Origin: Butyricicoccus sp. OM04-18BH
GTDB taxonomy: Bacteria > Bacillota > Clostridia > Oscillospirales > Butyricicoccaceae
Direction: 5' to 3'
Assembly: GCF_003481705.1 (NCBI RefSeq)
Contig: NZ_QULN01000001.1
Location: 186,001-250,000, forward strand
DNA length: 64,000 nt
Of the stretch, positions 33,175 through 41,604 are shown in pieces. The first letter of the stretch is position 1; every line of letters starts with the position of its first letter. The notes beneath the pieces were generated by a model. That model did not search any database, had not been told where the DNA came from, and saw nothing but the letters and a program-made list of their open reading frames with translations. A program made the position numbers and the translations under genes.

Positions 33175-36100
33175 ATGAATAAAAGAATTATTGCAAGTAT
33201 TTTGACGGTTATAATGCTCATGACCATGCTTCCGACTGCTGCTTTTGCGGCAGACGGAGAGAGCACGGAGACAGGTGACTCGACCACCCCGGAAGCCGCC
33301 ATTTATCTCGACCAGCAGCATGGCGCAGATGATAATGACGGACTGAGCAAAACGACTGCTGTAAAGACGATTGAAAAGGCAAACGAGCTAGCAAACGAAA
33401 AGAATATCAAGGATATTTGTCTTTCAAGTTTTTATCAGGTCACGGGGACGGAAACTTGGGACCTTGGCGGAAAGACACTGCACCGCTATGGGCTCGGCGG
33501 CTATATGATCGAACTCGTCAGTGCGTCTGCCTCGCTGACACTGAGTAACATTGTGATTGATGGCGCAGAGTGTACTGTGGATGCAACACACGCTGCGGAA
33601 ACCGACTCGATCATCAAGGCGGCGAACGGCGGCACCATCGTGCTGAACAGCGGCGCAATTTTACAGAACAATAAGGCAATGCAGTTTGGTTCCGGTATTT
33701 TGGCGAATAACCGCGTCAACATAACGATGGAAGACGGCGCAATCATTCGTAACAATACAAACCGCAACTACGAATTGGGCGGCGGCATTCTGATTGGCAA
33801 CGGCAGCACCTTTACCATGAACGGCGGCGAAATCAGCGGCAATACGGCAAACGGTGGCGGCGGTGTCGCGATCATCGGCTCAACGATGGTCATGAACGGC
33901 GGCACGATCTCCAACAACAGCACCTACAAGACATCCGGTCAGGGCAGTTACGGCGCCGGTGTTTATGTTGCGGACTACGCCAACGCAAGCGGCGGCGATA
34001 CATTGTTTACAGCTACCCCAGCCTCTTTTGAAATGAACGGCGGCAGCATTTGTGACAACACCGCGCTTGATTACGGTGGAGGTGTTCTCACCTTCCCGCA
34101 GCAAAGTAAGAAAATTACAATCAATATTAACAACGGCGAAATTTCCGGCAATAAGGTTACAAAGGGAAGCGGCGGCGCAGTCGCAGCATTCTTCGATGAT
34201 ACTGAGCTAAATATCAAGGGCGGCACGCTAACGGGAAATAGCGCGTATCAATTCGGCGGCGGTGTCTTTCTGTATCAAGCAACGAATGTAACGATTTCCG
34301 GCGGTACGATTTCCGAAAACAAAGCCTTTCGGGGTGGTGGCGGTGTATGCTTGCGCGAAGGCTCTGCTGTTAAGCAGACCGGCGGCTCTATTGAAAATAA
34401 TGTTGCAAAAGTAGGCGGCGGCATTTACAGCGGCACCTATACCATGACAGGCGGTGTCATCAAGGATAATAACAATTCTCTGACCGAGGAAGCACGGCTT
34501 TCGACCAGAGGTGACGGTGTTTTTGTAGGAACTGCCTTCAATCTTGGGAATGATGCTGAGATCAGCACGAATAACGATGTCTATCTGACAGCGGGCGACT
34601 CTATTTCCAAGGAAGGCCGTTATATCAATGTAATCTCCCCATACACGGGCGCAAGCACCGCAAAACCGATTCAGATCCACAGCGAGGATCGCACGGTAGA
34701 GAATACCGAAATTGGTACGCAGCTTGTTCGTTATATGACGGACGCAGGCGGTGAAGCTGCGGCAGCGACGGCCGATGCGGACGGTATTTTCGTCCCGAGC
34801 TGGAAAATGCCGGAGGGTCTGGCCATTGGACAGAGCAAGGCGGCAGGAAAGACCGACTGGATGACCTACGTACCGGCTGTTAAAATCCAGTATCAGTGGG
34901 TCAGCACGGATAACCCCAACGATGTAACACCCCCTGCGAATGATTATATCCGTACCGGCAGAGCATATACGGCGAAAGCACAGCAGAATTCCCACCAGGG
35001 ATATACCTTTGATGGCTGGTACACGGATACCACATGTACAGTGCCGTATGTGAACGGTACGGTTCTGAATACGGATACGGTTCTTTACGGTCGCTGGAAG
35101 GCGGAGCACGGCAATCTGTCCGTTGCCAAGACCGTAGCCGGAAACAACGGAGATACCTCCAAGGCGTTCAACTTTACCGTGACGCTCGGCGATACCGGCA
35201 TCAACGGCACATTTGGTGAAATGACTTTTGCCGATGGAGTCGCAACCTTCGTTCTGAAGCACGGTGAGAGCAAGACTGCTGTCGGACTGCCTGCAGGAAT
35301 CACTTATACCGTAACCGAGGCGGAGGCAGATAAGGACGGCTACACCACAACGTCTGTCAACGCCAGCGGCAGTATCATCAAGGATGACACCGCAGCGGTA
35401 ACCTTTACTAACACCCGAAACAGTTCCTCCTCCCATCATTCGACCCGCTATACGCTGCACTATGAGTCGAACGGCGGCACAGCTTACAAGGATGAGCGCT
35501 ATTCTTCCGGCACAAAGGTGACGCTCGACAAGACCCCGACCCGCGAGAGTTATACCTTTACCGGCTGGTATGCCGACAAGGCGCTGACGCAGAAGATCAC
35601 AAGCGTAACGATGAACAGCGACAAGACGGTCTATGCAGGCTGGGAGGCTACCGGTGTGCCGGACAAGCTCAACGGCGACGACCATTTCGCCTACGTCATC
35701 GGCTACCCGGACGGCAAGGTACACCCGAAGGGCAATATCAGCCGCGCGGAAACGGCGACAATCTTCTTCAGACTGCTCAAAGCGGACATCCGCGACGGAA
35801 ATCTGACCGCCGACAACGATTTTTCCGATGTTGCGAACGGCCAGTGGCACAACAAGGCGATTTCCACGATGGCAAAACTCGGCATCGTCAAGGGCCGCTG
35901 TGCGGACCGCTTTGACCCCGATGCCTCGATCACCCGTGCGGAGTTTGCGGCAATCTGTGCGCGCTTCAACACCAAACCGGTCGAGAACAACGGCAGCTTC
36001 TCCGACATTTCCGGTCACTGGGCGGAAAACGAGATCGAGAGAGCGGCGGCGTTCGGCTGGATTTCGGGCTATCCGGACGGCACATTCCACCCCGACGCCC

Positions 36101-36333
36101 GCATCACACGCGCTGAGGCTATGACGATGATCAACCGCGTGCTCTGCCGTATGCCGCAGAGCGAAAGCGACCTGCTGGACAGCATGGTAACGTGGCCGGA
36201 CAACAAGCCGTCCGACTGGCACTACCTCGCCGTACAGGAGGCCACGAACAGCCATGACTTCAACCGTCAGGGCGAGGTCGGCGAAAGCTGGACGAAGCTG
36301 ACGAGCGTACCTGACTGGAAGCAGTATCAGTAA
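33175..36333 (+). CDS. SLH-anchored surface protein C with isopeptide-type fibre domain
   Basis: A 1052-residue secreted protein; the ATG follows GAAAAGGACATT. Its signal peptide (MNKRIIASILTVIMLMTML, cleavage AFA-AD) resembles that of protein A. Residues about 100-450 are PMP-like repeats (NGGEISGNTANGGGGVAII, SGGTISENKAFRGGGGVCL) that should form a beta helix. Residues about 640-745 match the Gram-positive pilin isopeptide-linkage domain, with Lys in LSVAKTVAGN, Glu in YTVTEAEADKDGY, and end VTFTNTR. One Flg_new-type repeat and three SLH domains follow (about 830-1000), then the shared tail. One SLH motif reads YPDGKVHPKGNISRAE, the most divergent of the set. The isopeptide domain would give a stiff, protease-resistant stalk. 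Confidence 0.88.
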   Translation: MNKRIIASILTVIMLMTMLPTAAFAADGESTETGDSTTPEAAIYLDQQHGADDNDGLSKTTAVKTIEKANELANEKNIKDICLSSFYQVTGTETWDLGGKTLHRYGLGGYMIELVSASASLTLSNIVIDGAECTVDATHAAETDSIIKAANGGTIVLNSGAILQNNKAMQFGSGILANNRVNITMEDGAIIRNNTNRNYELGGGILIGNGSTFTMNGGEISGNTANGGGGVAIIGSTMVMNGGTISNNSTYKTSGQGSYGAGVYVADYANASGGDTLFTATPASFEMNGGSICDNTALDYGGGVLTFPQQSKKITININNGEISGNKVTKGSGGAVAAFFDDTELNIKGGTLTGNSAYQFGGGVFLYQATNVTISGGTISENKAFRGGGGVCLREGSAVKQTGGSIENNVAKVGGGIYSGTYTMTGGVIKDNNNSLTEEARLSTRGDGVFVGTAFNLGNDAEISTNNDVYLTAGDSISKEGRYINVISPYTGASTAKPIQIHSEDRTVENTEIGTQLVRYMTDAGGEAAAATADADGIFVPSWKMPEGLAIGQSKAAGKTDWMTYVPAVKIQYQWVSTDNPNDVTPPANDYIRTGRAYTAKAQQNSHQGYTFDGWYTDTTCTVPYVNGTVLNTDTVLYGRWKAEHGNLSVAKTVAGNNGDTSKAFNFTVTLGDTGINGTFGEMTFADGVATFVLKHGESKTAVGLPAGITYTVTEAEADKDGYTTTSVNASGSIIKDDTAAVTFTNTRNSSSSHHSTRYTLHYESNGGTAYKDERYSSGTKVTLDKTPTRESYTFTGWYADKALTQKITSVTMNSDKTVYAGWEATGVPDKLNGDDHFAYVIGYPDGKVHPKGNISRAETATIFFRLLKADIRDGNLTADNDFSDVANGQWHNKAISTMAKLGIVKGRCADRFDPDASITRAEFAAICARFNTKPVENNGSFSDISGHWAENEIERAAAFGWISGYPDGTFHPDARITRAEAMTMINRVLCRMPQSESDLLDSMVTWPDNKPSDWHYLAVQEATNSHDFNRQGEVGESWTKLTSVPDWKQYQ
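35419..36333 (+). repeat. 915-nt shared SLH module, copy C
   Basis: The third copy of the module; it starts directly after the isopeptide domain end VTFTNTR, where copies A and B have a further Flg_new repeat. This marks the recombination-like junction at about 35417. Confidence 0.85.
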
Positions 36334-36517
36334 TACAACAAGGAATTTTCGGAGCAGTGGCTCTCAAAGAATGACAACATCCCCTCTGCTACTCCAAGAC
36401 GGCAAATATCTATACATTCACCATGCTTGCGGCATAGTGAGAGTAGAGTTGTTTTTCCCCGTTCAAGACACAGCCAGAGTTAAGGATGTTGCGAACGATT
36501 CCTATTTTTCACGGAAA

Positions 36518-36579
36518 GCTGGGGCATTTGCCCCAGCCTTCTCCAAGCGCTTGACCACTGGTGGAGCGCTTGGAGAAGG
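36518..36579. terminator. two adjacent strong hairpins after the SLH genes
   Basis: In the 325-bp gap between the SLH gene and the GGDEF/EAL gene (36334-36658), GCTGGGGCA-tt-TGCCCCAGC (36518-36537) is followed at once by CCTTCTCCAAGCGCT / AGCGCTTGGAGAAGG (36537-36551 and 36565-36579). Both stems are perfect. There is no long T run. They may terminate transcription from the surface-protein operon, or be the ends of a small repeat element. An 84-codon ORF across the gap is not convincing, apart from a short SLH-like stretch described as a finding. Confidence 0.55.
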
Positions 36580-36658
36580 TTCTCAGAATGATACCATATA
36601 TTCCGCGCAAAGAAAGATTTACTGATTGATACAGAGATAGACAAAGGAAATTGCAGAT

Positions 36659-38455
36659 ATGGATATTCACAAAAACTTGAATCAGACCACAGAACTGGAT
36701 AGCGCACGGAACGATCTGTCAGTGGAAAAGAAGCTGCTTGACTGTATTGAAAACCTTGTCATGAACGATGACTTCACAGCAGCGGTCAACTCTGGGCTGA
36801 CGACTATCCTCGAATATTACGATGCGGATCGTACCTACATATTTGAATTTCAATGGAAGGAAAATCTTACTCGGAATACCTACGAAATTTGCAGAGATGG
36901 TATCTCTCCGCAGATTGAGAATCTGCAGACAGTGCCCGTTGATGTAGTAGCACGATGGGTGGATAGTTTTGAGGACCAGGAACAGAATACCATCATCTTT
37001 ATCGGAGATGTTGATGCACTCAAGGATGATCCTACCCACCGCCTTGAGTATGATTGCCTGCATCCGCAGGGGATCAAGAGTCTTATTGCCGTTCCCATTT
37101 TTATAAATGGCAAACTGCACGGCTTTCTTGGAATCGATAATCCCCGTAGCCACATGGATGCGCTGACGTTGTTAACGCAGCTTACTTATATCATTGCAAA
37201 CGAGCTGCAAAAGCGGCTGCTTACAGAAGCACTGACGAAAAAAAGCTATCAGGACCCGCTGACCGGTCTAAACAACCGCTTGGCCTATGACGAGATGTTG
37301 GATCATTTGCGCGGAAAGGAGTTTCCGGTAGGCGTAGGATTTTTGGACATCAATGGGCTGAAATGGATCAACGATACGCTCGGTCATGACATGGGCAACA
37401 AAGTGATCCAAAAGATTTGCACTATTCTCAACGAGCACATCGAACAGCAGTATATCTACCGCATCAGCGGCGATGAGTTCGTTATGATCTGGCCAGATGT
37501 TGATTATAAGGTTTTTATGAGCGCCGCAAAAAAACTGGAGGCGGCGCTGTTTGCCGAGAAAAACATTGCATCGTTTGGTTTTGTATGGGGAAAAGAAGAA
37601 GATACGGGTATTGCCGTTCGCAAGGCAGAGAAAGCAATGCAGACAGCAAAGAATAAGTTCTATGCCGCAAATGCCGAATTAAAAGATAGTCGCCCCGGCT
37701 ATCTGGACGCACTATTGCAGGAGTTTCGGGATAGCACCTTTATCCCGTATCTACAGCCGCTTTACAGCATCCAGTATAACCGTGTTTATGGTGCAGAAGT
37801 TCTCGTCCGCAAGATTGATCCGCATGGTAATATCCATACACCCGTGGAATTCATCAGCATCATGGAGTGCGAGCACATGATCTCTATGGTGGACTTCACA
37901 ATGCTGCGACAAGCCTGCGAACTGATCCAAAAATGGAAACCTGTATGGCCAGATATTGTACTCAATGTGAACTTTTCACGCAACACACTGATGGAGCCAG
38001 ACTTTCTGGAGCGGATTGATCAAATTCTCTCCGAGACCGGTGCTGACCCGGCGCAGCTTATCTTTGAGATCACGGAATCTTCGCAAAACATCCAGCTGGA
38101 ATCCCTGTGCAGCCTGTTGGATGAAGTGAAACAACGAGGTATTTCGCTAGCGATTGATGACCTTGGCACCGAGGCTGCCTGCCTAGAAATGCTCTACCTC
38201 CCGCAGATCAGCGTTGCAAAAATTGATAAAAGTTTGATCGACAAGGCTGAACACATCGACCGCGAACAACTTGTTATCAGACATCTTATCGACCTGTGCC
38301 ACGATTTGAATATGCGCTGTGTGGCAGAGGGTATCGAAACAGACAGCCAGATCGAATTACTGAAAAAACTCGGATGTGATAAGCTGCAAGGCTATAAGAT
38401 TGGTAAACCCATGCTGCCGGAAGACTTCCTTCGCCAGTTTGGAAATAATCGATAA
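36659..38455 (+). CDS. GAF-GGDEF-EAL cyclic-di-GMP protein
   Basis: A 598-residue cytoplasmic signalling protein. Residues about 20-190 look like a GAF sensor domain (DADRTYIFEFQW, GIKSLIAVPIFINGKLHGFL). The GGDEF domain (about 195-345) has the active-site loop RISGDEF near residue 270, with Ser in the first Gly position, and DPLTGLNNRLAY at the start. The EAL domain (about 350-595) reads EVL in place of EAL at residue 380. It retains the other metal and catalytic residues: Asn in LNVNFSRN, Glu in FEITES, Asp-Asp in LAIDDLGT, Lys in AKIDKSLI, Glu in VAEGIET and Gln in LQGYKIGKPM. It probably makes or degrades c-di-GMP in response to a ligand, and its place next to the SLH genes suggests control of adhesion. 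Confidence 0.92.
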   Translation: MDIHKNLNQTTELDSARNDLSVEKKLLDCIENLVMNDDFTAAVNSGLTTILEYYDADRTYIFEFQWKENLTRNTYEICRDGISPQIENLQTVPVDVVARWVDSFEDQEQNTIIFIGDVDALKDDPTHRLEYDCLHPQGIKSLIAVPIFINGKLHGFLGIDNPRSHMDALTLLTQLTYIIANELQKRLLTEALTKKSYQDPLTGLNNRLAYDEMLDHLRGKEFPVGVGFLDINGLKWINDTLGHDMGNKVIQKICTILNEHIEQQYIYRISGDEFVMIWPDVDYKVFMSAAKKLEAALFAEKNIASFGFVWGKEEDTGIAVRKAEKAMQTAKNKFYAANAELKDSRPGYLDALLQEFRDSTFIPYLQPLYSIQYNRVYGAEVLVRKIDPHGNIHTPVEFISIMECEHMISMVDFTMLRQACELIQKWKPVWPDIVLNVNFSRNTLMEPDFLERIDQILSETGADPAQLIFEITESSQNIQLESLCSLLDEVKQRGISLAIDDLGTEAACLEMLYLPQISVAKIDKSLIDKAEHIDREQLVIRHLIDLCHDLNMRCVAEGIETDSQIELLKKLGCDKLQGYKIGKPMLPEDFLRQFGNNR

Positions 38456-39142
38456 AATAACAACAGCGACATTAAGCATGCTATCGAAGGATAGCAATTC
38501 AAATAATACACGAAAACAGGAAAACGGATTATATTGCTGCATATTCTTACTTTGTCAGTGTCGGCGGCAATGATTTCTTTCAATATTGCTTAAGCTGTTC
38601 TGGCGCATTGAGTGTCTCTCTGAGCAAAAAATCCACATCGCACGCTTTTCTTTGTGGGGATGTTTGACGGTTACGAACAAAAACAGGCTGCTTTTTAGCA
38701 GCCTGTTTTCGTGTTACGGGAAGTTATGCGTTTTCATCATAGACTTCGATATCACAGTATTGGTGAGCGATCAAACCGCAGTTTTTCAAAAGCAGTTTCC
38801 CTTCAATTATACGAAAAGTTCAAAGGTAGAACAAAAGTATAGCATTTCCCCTTTAAAATGCTTACAGTCTGTAATTTTGAAATCAGAAGTTTCAATAATG
38901 CAGTGTAAAGGATCTACGAAAAGCACCGTTTCAGGCCGTTTCAAAATTATAGTAGCCGAAATCTCTGGTGTCATTTGTGGTGTCAAAATCCAGGTGGCAG
39001 CAGCAGCTAACATGAAATGACACTATTTTAACGAAATTGATGTCATTTTTTAGATGATCTCGTCCGTATATCTAAGATGGGGATGGGCGAGTTTGCATTA
39101 AAATAAAGATTTAAGGCTCTAGTCTCCCTGTGTAAAAATTGA
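38456..39142. other. 687-bp non-coding stretch between modules
   Basis: No convincing gene. It holds an intrinsic terminator at 38681-38712 and a 9-bp inverted repeat GTGTCATTT / AAATGACAC (38968-38976, 39015-39023). The only ORF of size (38586-39020) has no family features. Base composition falls from about half GC to AT-rich near the right end, so this is probably a junction between inserted segments. Confidence 0.5.
38681..38712 (+). terminator. rho-independent terminator
   Basis: Perfect stem AAACAGGCTGCT / AGCAGCCTGTTT with a TTTT loop (38681-38692, 38697-38708), followed by TTC and preceded by AACAA. It ends the transcript of the GGDEF/EAL gene or marks the end of a former gene. Confidence 0.8.
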
Positions 39143-40714
39143 TTAAATTTCCAAAATATGCAAAAACTGTTTGATAAAATCCACTGCATCTTTTAACAAG
39201 GGCCACAGCTTTGGTGCGTTGACGGATATCGAGCAAATTTGTGAAACCTTTGATAGCATATCAGAGAATCGTGATTTTTTCTTGTCCGTTTTACTTTCAT
39301 GTGCCAATTCTCTTAAATCGACTTCTACTTTAGATAGTAGTTCCAGAACCTCTTTTTCCTTAACTACGTTGCTACGTTTTGCCGAATTAAATCCATATTG
39401 CACTTTTTCAAAAAGCGCCTCTAACTCATCGTTTTCGCCTTCAAAATATCCATCAAATTCACCGGCAACGACTTTTTCTTTTATTTGATTTACATCTTGC
39501 TGAATAGACTGCGGATTTAATGTCGAATCGGATTCTGTATAAAATAAAATATTATTTTGGTTTGCCATTGATATTCCTTCATTATTTTGAATATTTCCAA
39601 CATTCCCGTTGATAACTATTCCCATATTAGATTCCTCCGTGATTATCCCTTCACGATACCATAATAATCTTCTCAATTCATCACAAGTTGTTGAATCGCT
39701 ATAATCTTTCAATATTTTGGTGATTTCCCCGCTTTCTTTTTCATGATCAATTAGAATTTGAATAAATAGTATCACCAAGGGTAACTGTTTATCATCGTTC
39801 TCATCTAATTCTAAAAATGCACTTGCTATTGGATATAACATTTCCCCTAATGGATAATGTGCACTACAAATGCCTCTTAATATACCCATTTGCACAACTT
39901 GAGGGTAAATCAGAAAGTCTTCAAGAATATTTATAATATGATCCACATTTTCTTGAATATAATTTTCATCTTTAAATAATCCTGTATAGTACCATGCTAG
40001 ACTTTTAGATGGTAATTTTTTTGCATCATATGGATTGATTTCAATTACTTTTACATTGACTTTTTCTAAAGTAGAAAAGGCCCATAAAGCATATCTTTGA
40101 ATGCTGGTATCTTGCAACAAAGAATTCATCACGTTAGCGTTGATCAAATTCGAATAATCTCTCTTTTTTTGTCGATTATAATTACAGCCAAAAACTTTGG
40201 TTAACCACATTTTAGACAGAAAATCTTCCCCATCAACAATATGATTGATTTCTTGAGCGTTAAGCATATTTGAATTTGAAGAAAACAAGGTAGAGCATAA
40301 AGTATATGTTTGCTGTGATATTTTTGTATCTGGACATTTTTTATATAACTCGTGAAGCATATCCGAGTTATAAGATCTTGACACAATCGCCAATATCCAA
40401 CTAATATTTTCTGCATCTTTTTCGAATCCAGATTTCAAGTTATGAATGCAACGATTTACCAATGCACGATTTTGTTTGTAAACAATGAGGTGATATGCCC
40501 ATTTCCTGATTTTATAATCATCGTTCTGTACAACATCATATAGTACTGCACATAAATCTTTTGAACAGACATTATTCATACGTTGACCATATTCTAACTT
40601 AGTAATAAGATTCTGTAATGCAATTTTTATCAGTTGATTGTTGTTAGATACCAGATTTTTTCGTATTGAATCATATTCGGCCTTAGTGATATAAAATCCT
40701 CGCATTCCTAGCAT
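39143..40714 (-). CDS. HEAT-like alpha-solenoid protein with NGNVGNIQNN linker (possible defence protein)
   Basis: A 523-residue protein; the minus-strand ATG at 40714 follows GGAGGTCATT. Residues about 1-340 are paired helices like HEAT or ARM repeats (DDYKIRKWAYHLIVYKQNRA, TSIQRYALWAFSTLEKV). Near residue 370 is the short glycine/asparagine motif INGNVGNIQNNEG, a linker type I know from bacterial conflict and STAND/NTPase-type proteins. The last 140 residues are helical and acidic, then hydrophobic (LWPLLKDAVDFIKQFLHILE). No enzymatic motif is seen. The gene is AT-rich, unlike the GC-richer flanks, and is coded against the transfer operons. A role as sensor or scaffold in phage or plasmid defence is an inference. 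Confidence 0.7.
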   Translation of the reverse strand: MLGMRGFYITKAEYDSIRKNLVSNNNQLIKIALQNLITKLEYGQRMNNVCSKDLCAVLYDVVQNDDYKIRKWAYHLIVYKQNRALVNRCIHNLKSGFEKDAENISWILAIVSRSYNSDMLHELYKKCPDTKISQQTYTLCSTLFSSNSNMLNAQEINHIVDGEDFLSKMWLTKVFGCNYNRQKKRDYSNLINANVMNSLLQDTSIQRYALWAFSTLEKVNVKVIEINPYDAKKLPSKSLAWYYTGLFKDENYIQENVDHIINILEDFLIYPQVVQMGILRGICSAHYPLGEMLYPIASAFLELDENDDKQLPLVILFIQILIDHEKESGEITKILKDYSDSTTCDELRRLLWYREGIITEESNMGIVINGNVGNIQNNEGISMANQNNILFYTESDSTLNPQSIQQDVNQIKEKVVAGEFDGYFEGENDELEALFEKVQYGFNSAKRSNVVKEKEVLELLSKVEVDLRELAHESKTDKKKSRFSDMLSKVSQICSISVNAPKLWPLLKDAVDFIKQFLHILEI

Positions 40715-40848
40715 AATGACCTCCATCATCATATCTAAAAATACGACACCCCGATCTTCAATTTTATGGAATTTATATCATAGCTCAATGATATACCATA
40801 AAAACTTAGATTAGGGTGCCACAGATATAATAATTATGGTGATATGAA

Positions 40849-41163
40849 TCAAGGATTTATTTCTTTCTCACGTTTTTTGAAATCTAAATATCTTTCATAG
40901 TAATGAGTGGCTACTGCACTCTTCATATCAAAAGACTCAGTTTTATTGAAATAAATCCTTGTTTCTTTTTCATTAATAACAGTTTTTAAAACTTTTATCA
41001 TGCCGATGCAACCCTGTTCTTTAACGATTAATGGAATTTGGAAACCTATTGGATAAATGCGTTTTTCACTCTTTATTGTATAGAATAGGTTTTCTTGCTC
41101 TTCAAGTATTTTATTTTCATTAGCGACAACCATAAACCAATTAAACTCAATAATCATACCCAT
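40849..41163 (-). CDS. DUF2584-like small protein
   Basis: A 104-residue protein; on the minus strand AAAGGAGATTTGCTAC precedes the ATG. The sequence (MGMIIEFNWFMVVANENKI, RIYPIGFQIPLIVKEQGC, GMIKVLKTVINEKETRIYF) resembles the DUF2584 family, small all-beta proteins of Firmicutes of unknown function, but with a longer basic C-terminus (ERYLDFKKREKEINP). It lies 134 bp upstream of the HEAT-like gene in the same AT-rich segment, so the two may be one cassette, though the gap allows separate promoters. Confidence 0.6.
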   Translation of the reverse strand: MGMIIEFNWFMVVANENKILEEQENLFYTIKSEKRIYPIGFQIPLIVKEQGCIGMIKVLKTVINEKETRIYFNKTESFDMKSAVATHYYERYLDFKKREKEINP

Positions 41164-41336
41164 GTAGCAAATCTCCTTTGAAATATCTTTTGATGTTAGA
41201 AATTATGTTAAAATTCTGTATTCTGCTTTTTCTAATAAAAGGATATCTTAGATTGCCTTTTTTGTCAAGGTGAATCATGTGTGACAAAAATATTATGTAG
41301 AAAGAATAAGTTTATGAACAACCGAACAATCCACCG

Positions 41337-41363
41337 AACCGCCCTGTCCGGGCGGTTATTTTT
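41337..41363 (+). terminator. terminator at the start of the second element
   Basis: AACCGCCC-tgtcc-GGGCGGTT (41337-41357) followed by ATTTTTAT is a standard intrinsic terminator. A possible short leader ORF starting at 41314 runs through it, so it could also act as an attenuator. Base composition changes here from AT-rich to GC-rich, marking the left border of the Tn916-like module. Confidence 0.7.
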
Positions 41364-41448
41364 ATGCCCTGAGATCGTCACTCACCATGCCCGCCCGCCG
41401 CCGGGATCTGTGCAGGCCATCAACCAACCATCAAAAGGAGGACAGCTT

Positions 41449-41604
41449 ATGTACTATCACACCTGCCCCTACTGCGGGGCGAATTTGGACCCGGACGAAC
41501 GCTGTGACTGCTTCTCCCGCATCCGTGGGAAATCCCCAAAGTGGAACAGCATGGACGGCGTGCGGGCGCGGGGGCGCAAGAGGTCCGGCCGTGTCCGCAC
41601 TTAA
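41449..41604 (+). CDS. small zinc-ribbon protein
   Basis: A 51-residue protein starting at an ATG after AAAAGGAGGACAGCTT. It has four or five cysteines in CPYCGANLDPDERCDC, as in a zinc ribbon, and a basic tail (RARGRKRSGRVRT). A longer in-frame ORF upstream lacks a good start. Such tiny zinc-ribbon proteins are often the first gene of the Tn916-like block in Clostridia. Its end overlaps the methyltransferase start by 14 bases. It probably binds DNA or RNA; function unknown. Confidence 0.7.
   Translation: MYYHTCPYCGANLDPDERCDCFSRIRGKSPKWNSMDGVRARGRKRSGRVRT

Noticed and set aside
34228-36255. 675-codon minus-strand ORF across surface gene C (and similar ones at 31479-33302 and 28337-29647)
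   Set aside because: They are mirror frames of the SLH genes and repeat in step with the 915-nt module. There is no ribosome binding site and no family feature.
36334-36658. c-di-GMP riboswitch before the GGDEF/EAL gene or SLH genes
   Set aside because: None of the conserved GEMM core sequences is present in this gap or in the leader at 26460-26656.
38586-39020. 144-codon ORF in the gap after the GGDEF/EAL gene
   Set aside because: It crosses an intrinsic terminator, has no ribosome binding site and no recognisable features.
41281-41448. Longer start for the zinc-ribbon protein
   Set aside because: It would run through an intrinsic terminator. The ATG at 41449 has a much better ribosome binding site. 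It was kept only as a possible leader peptide.
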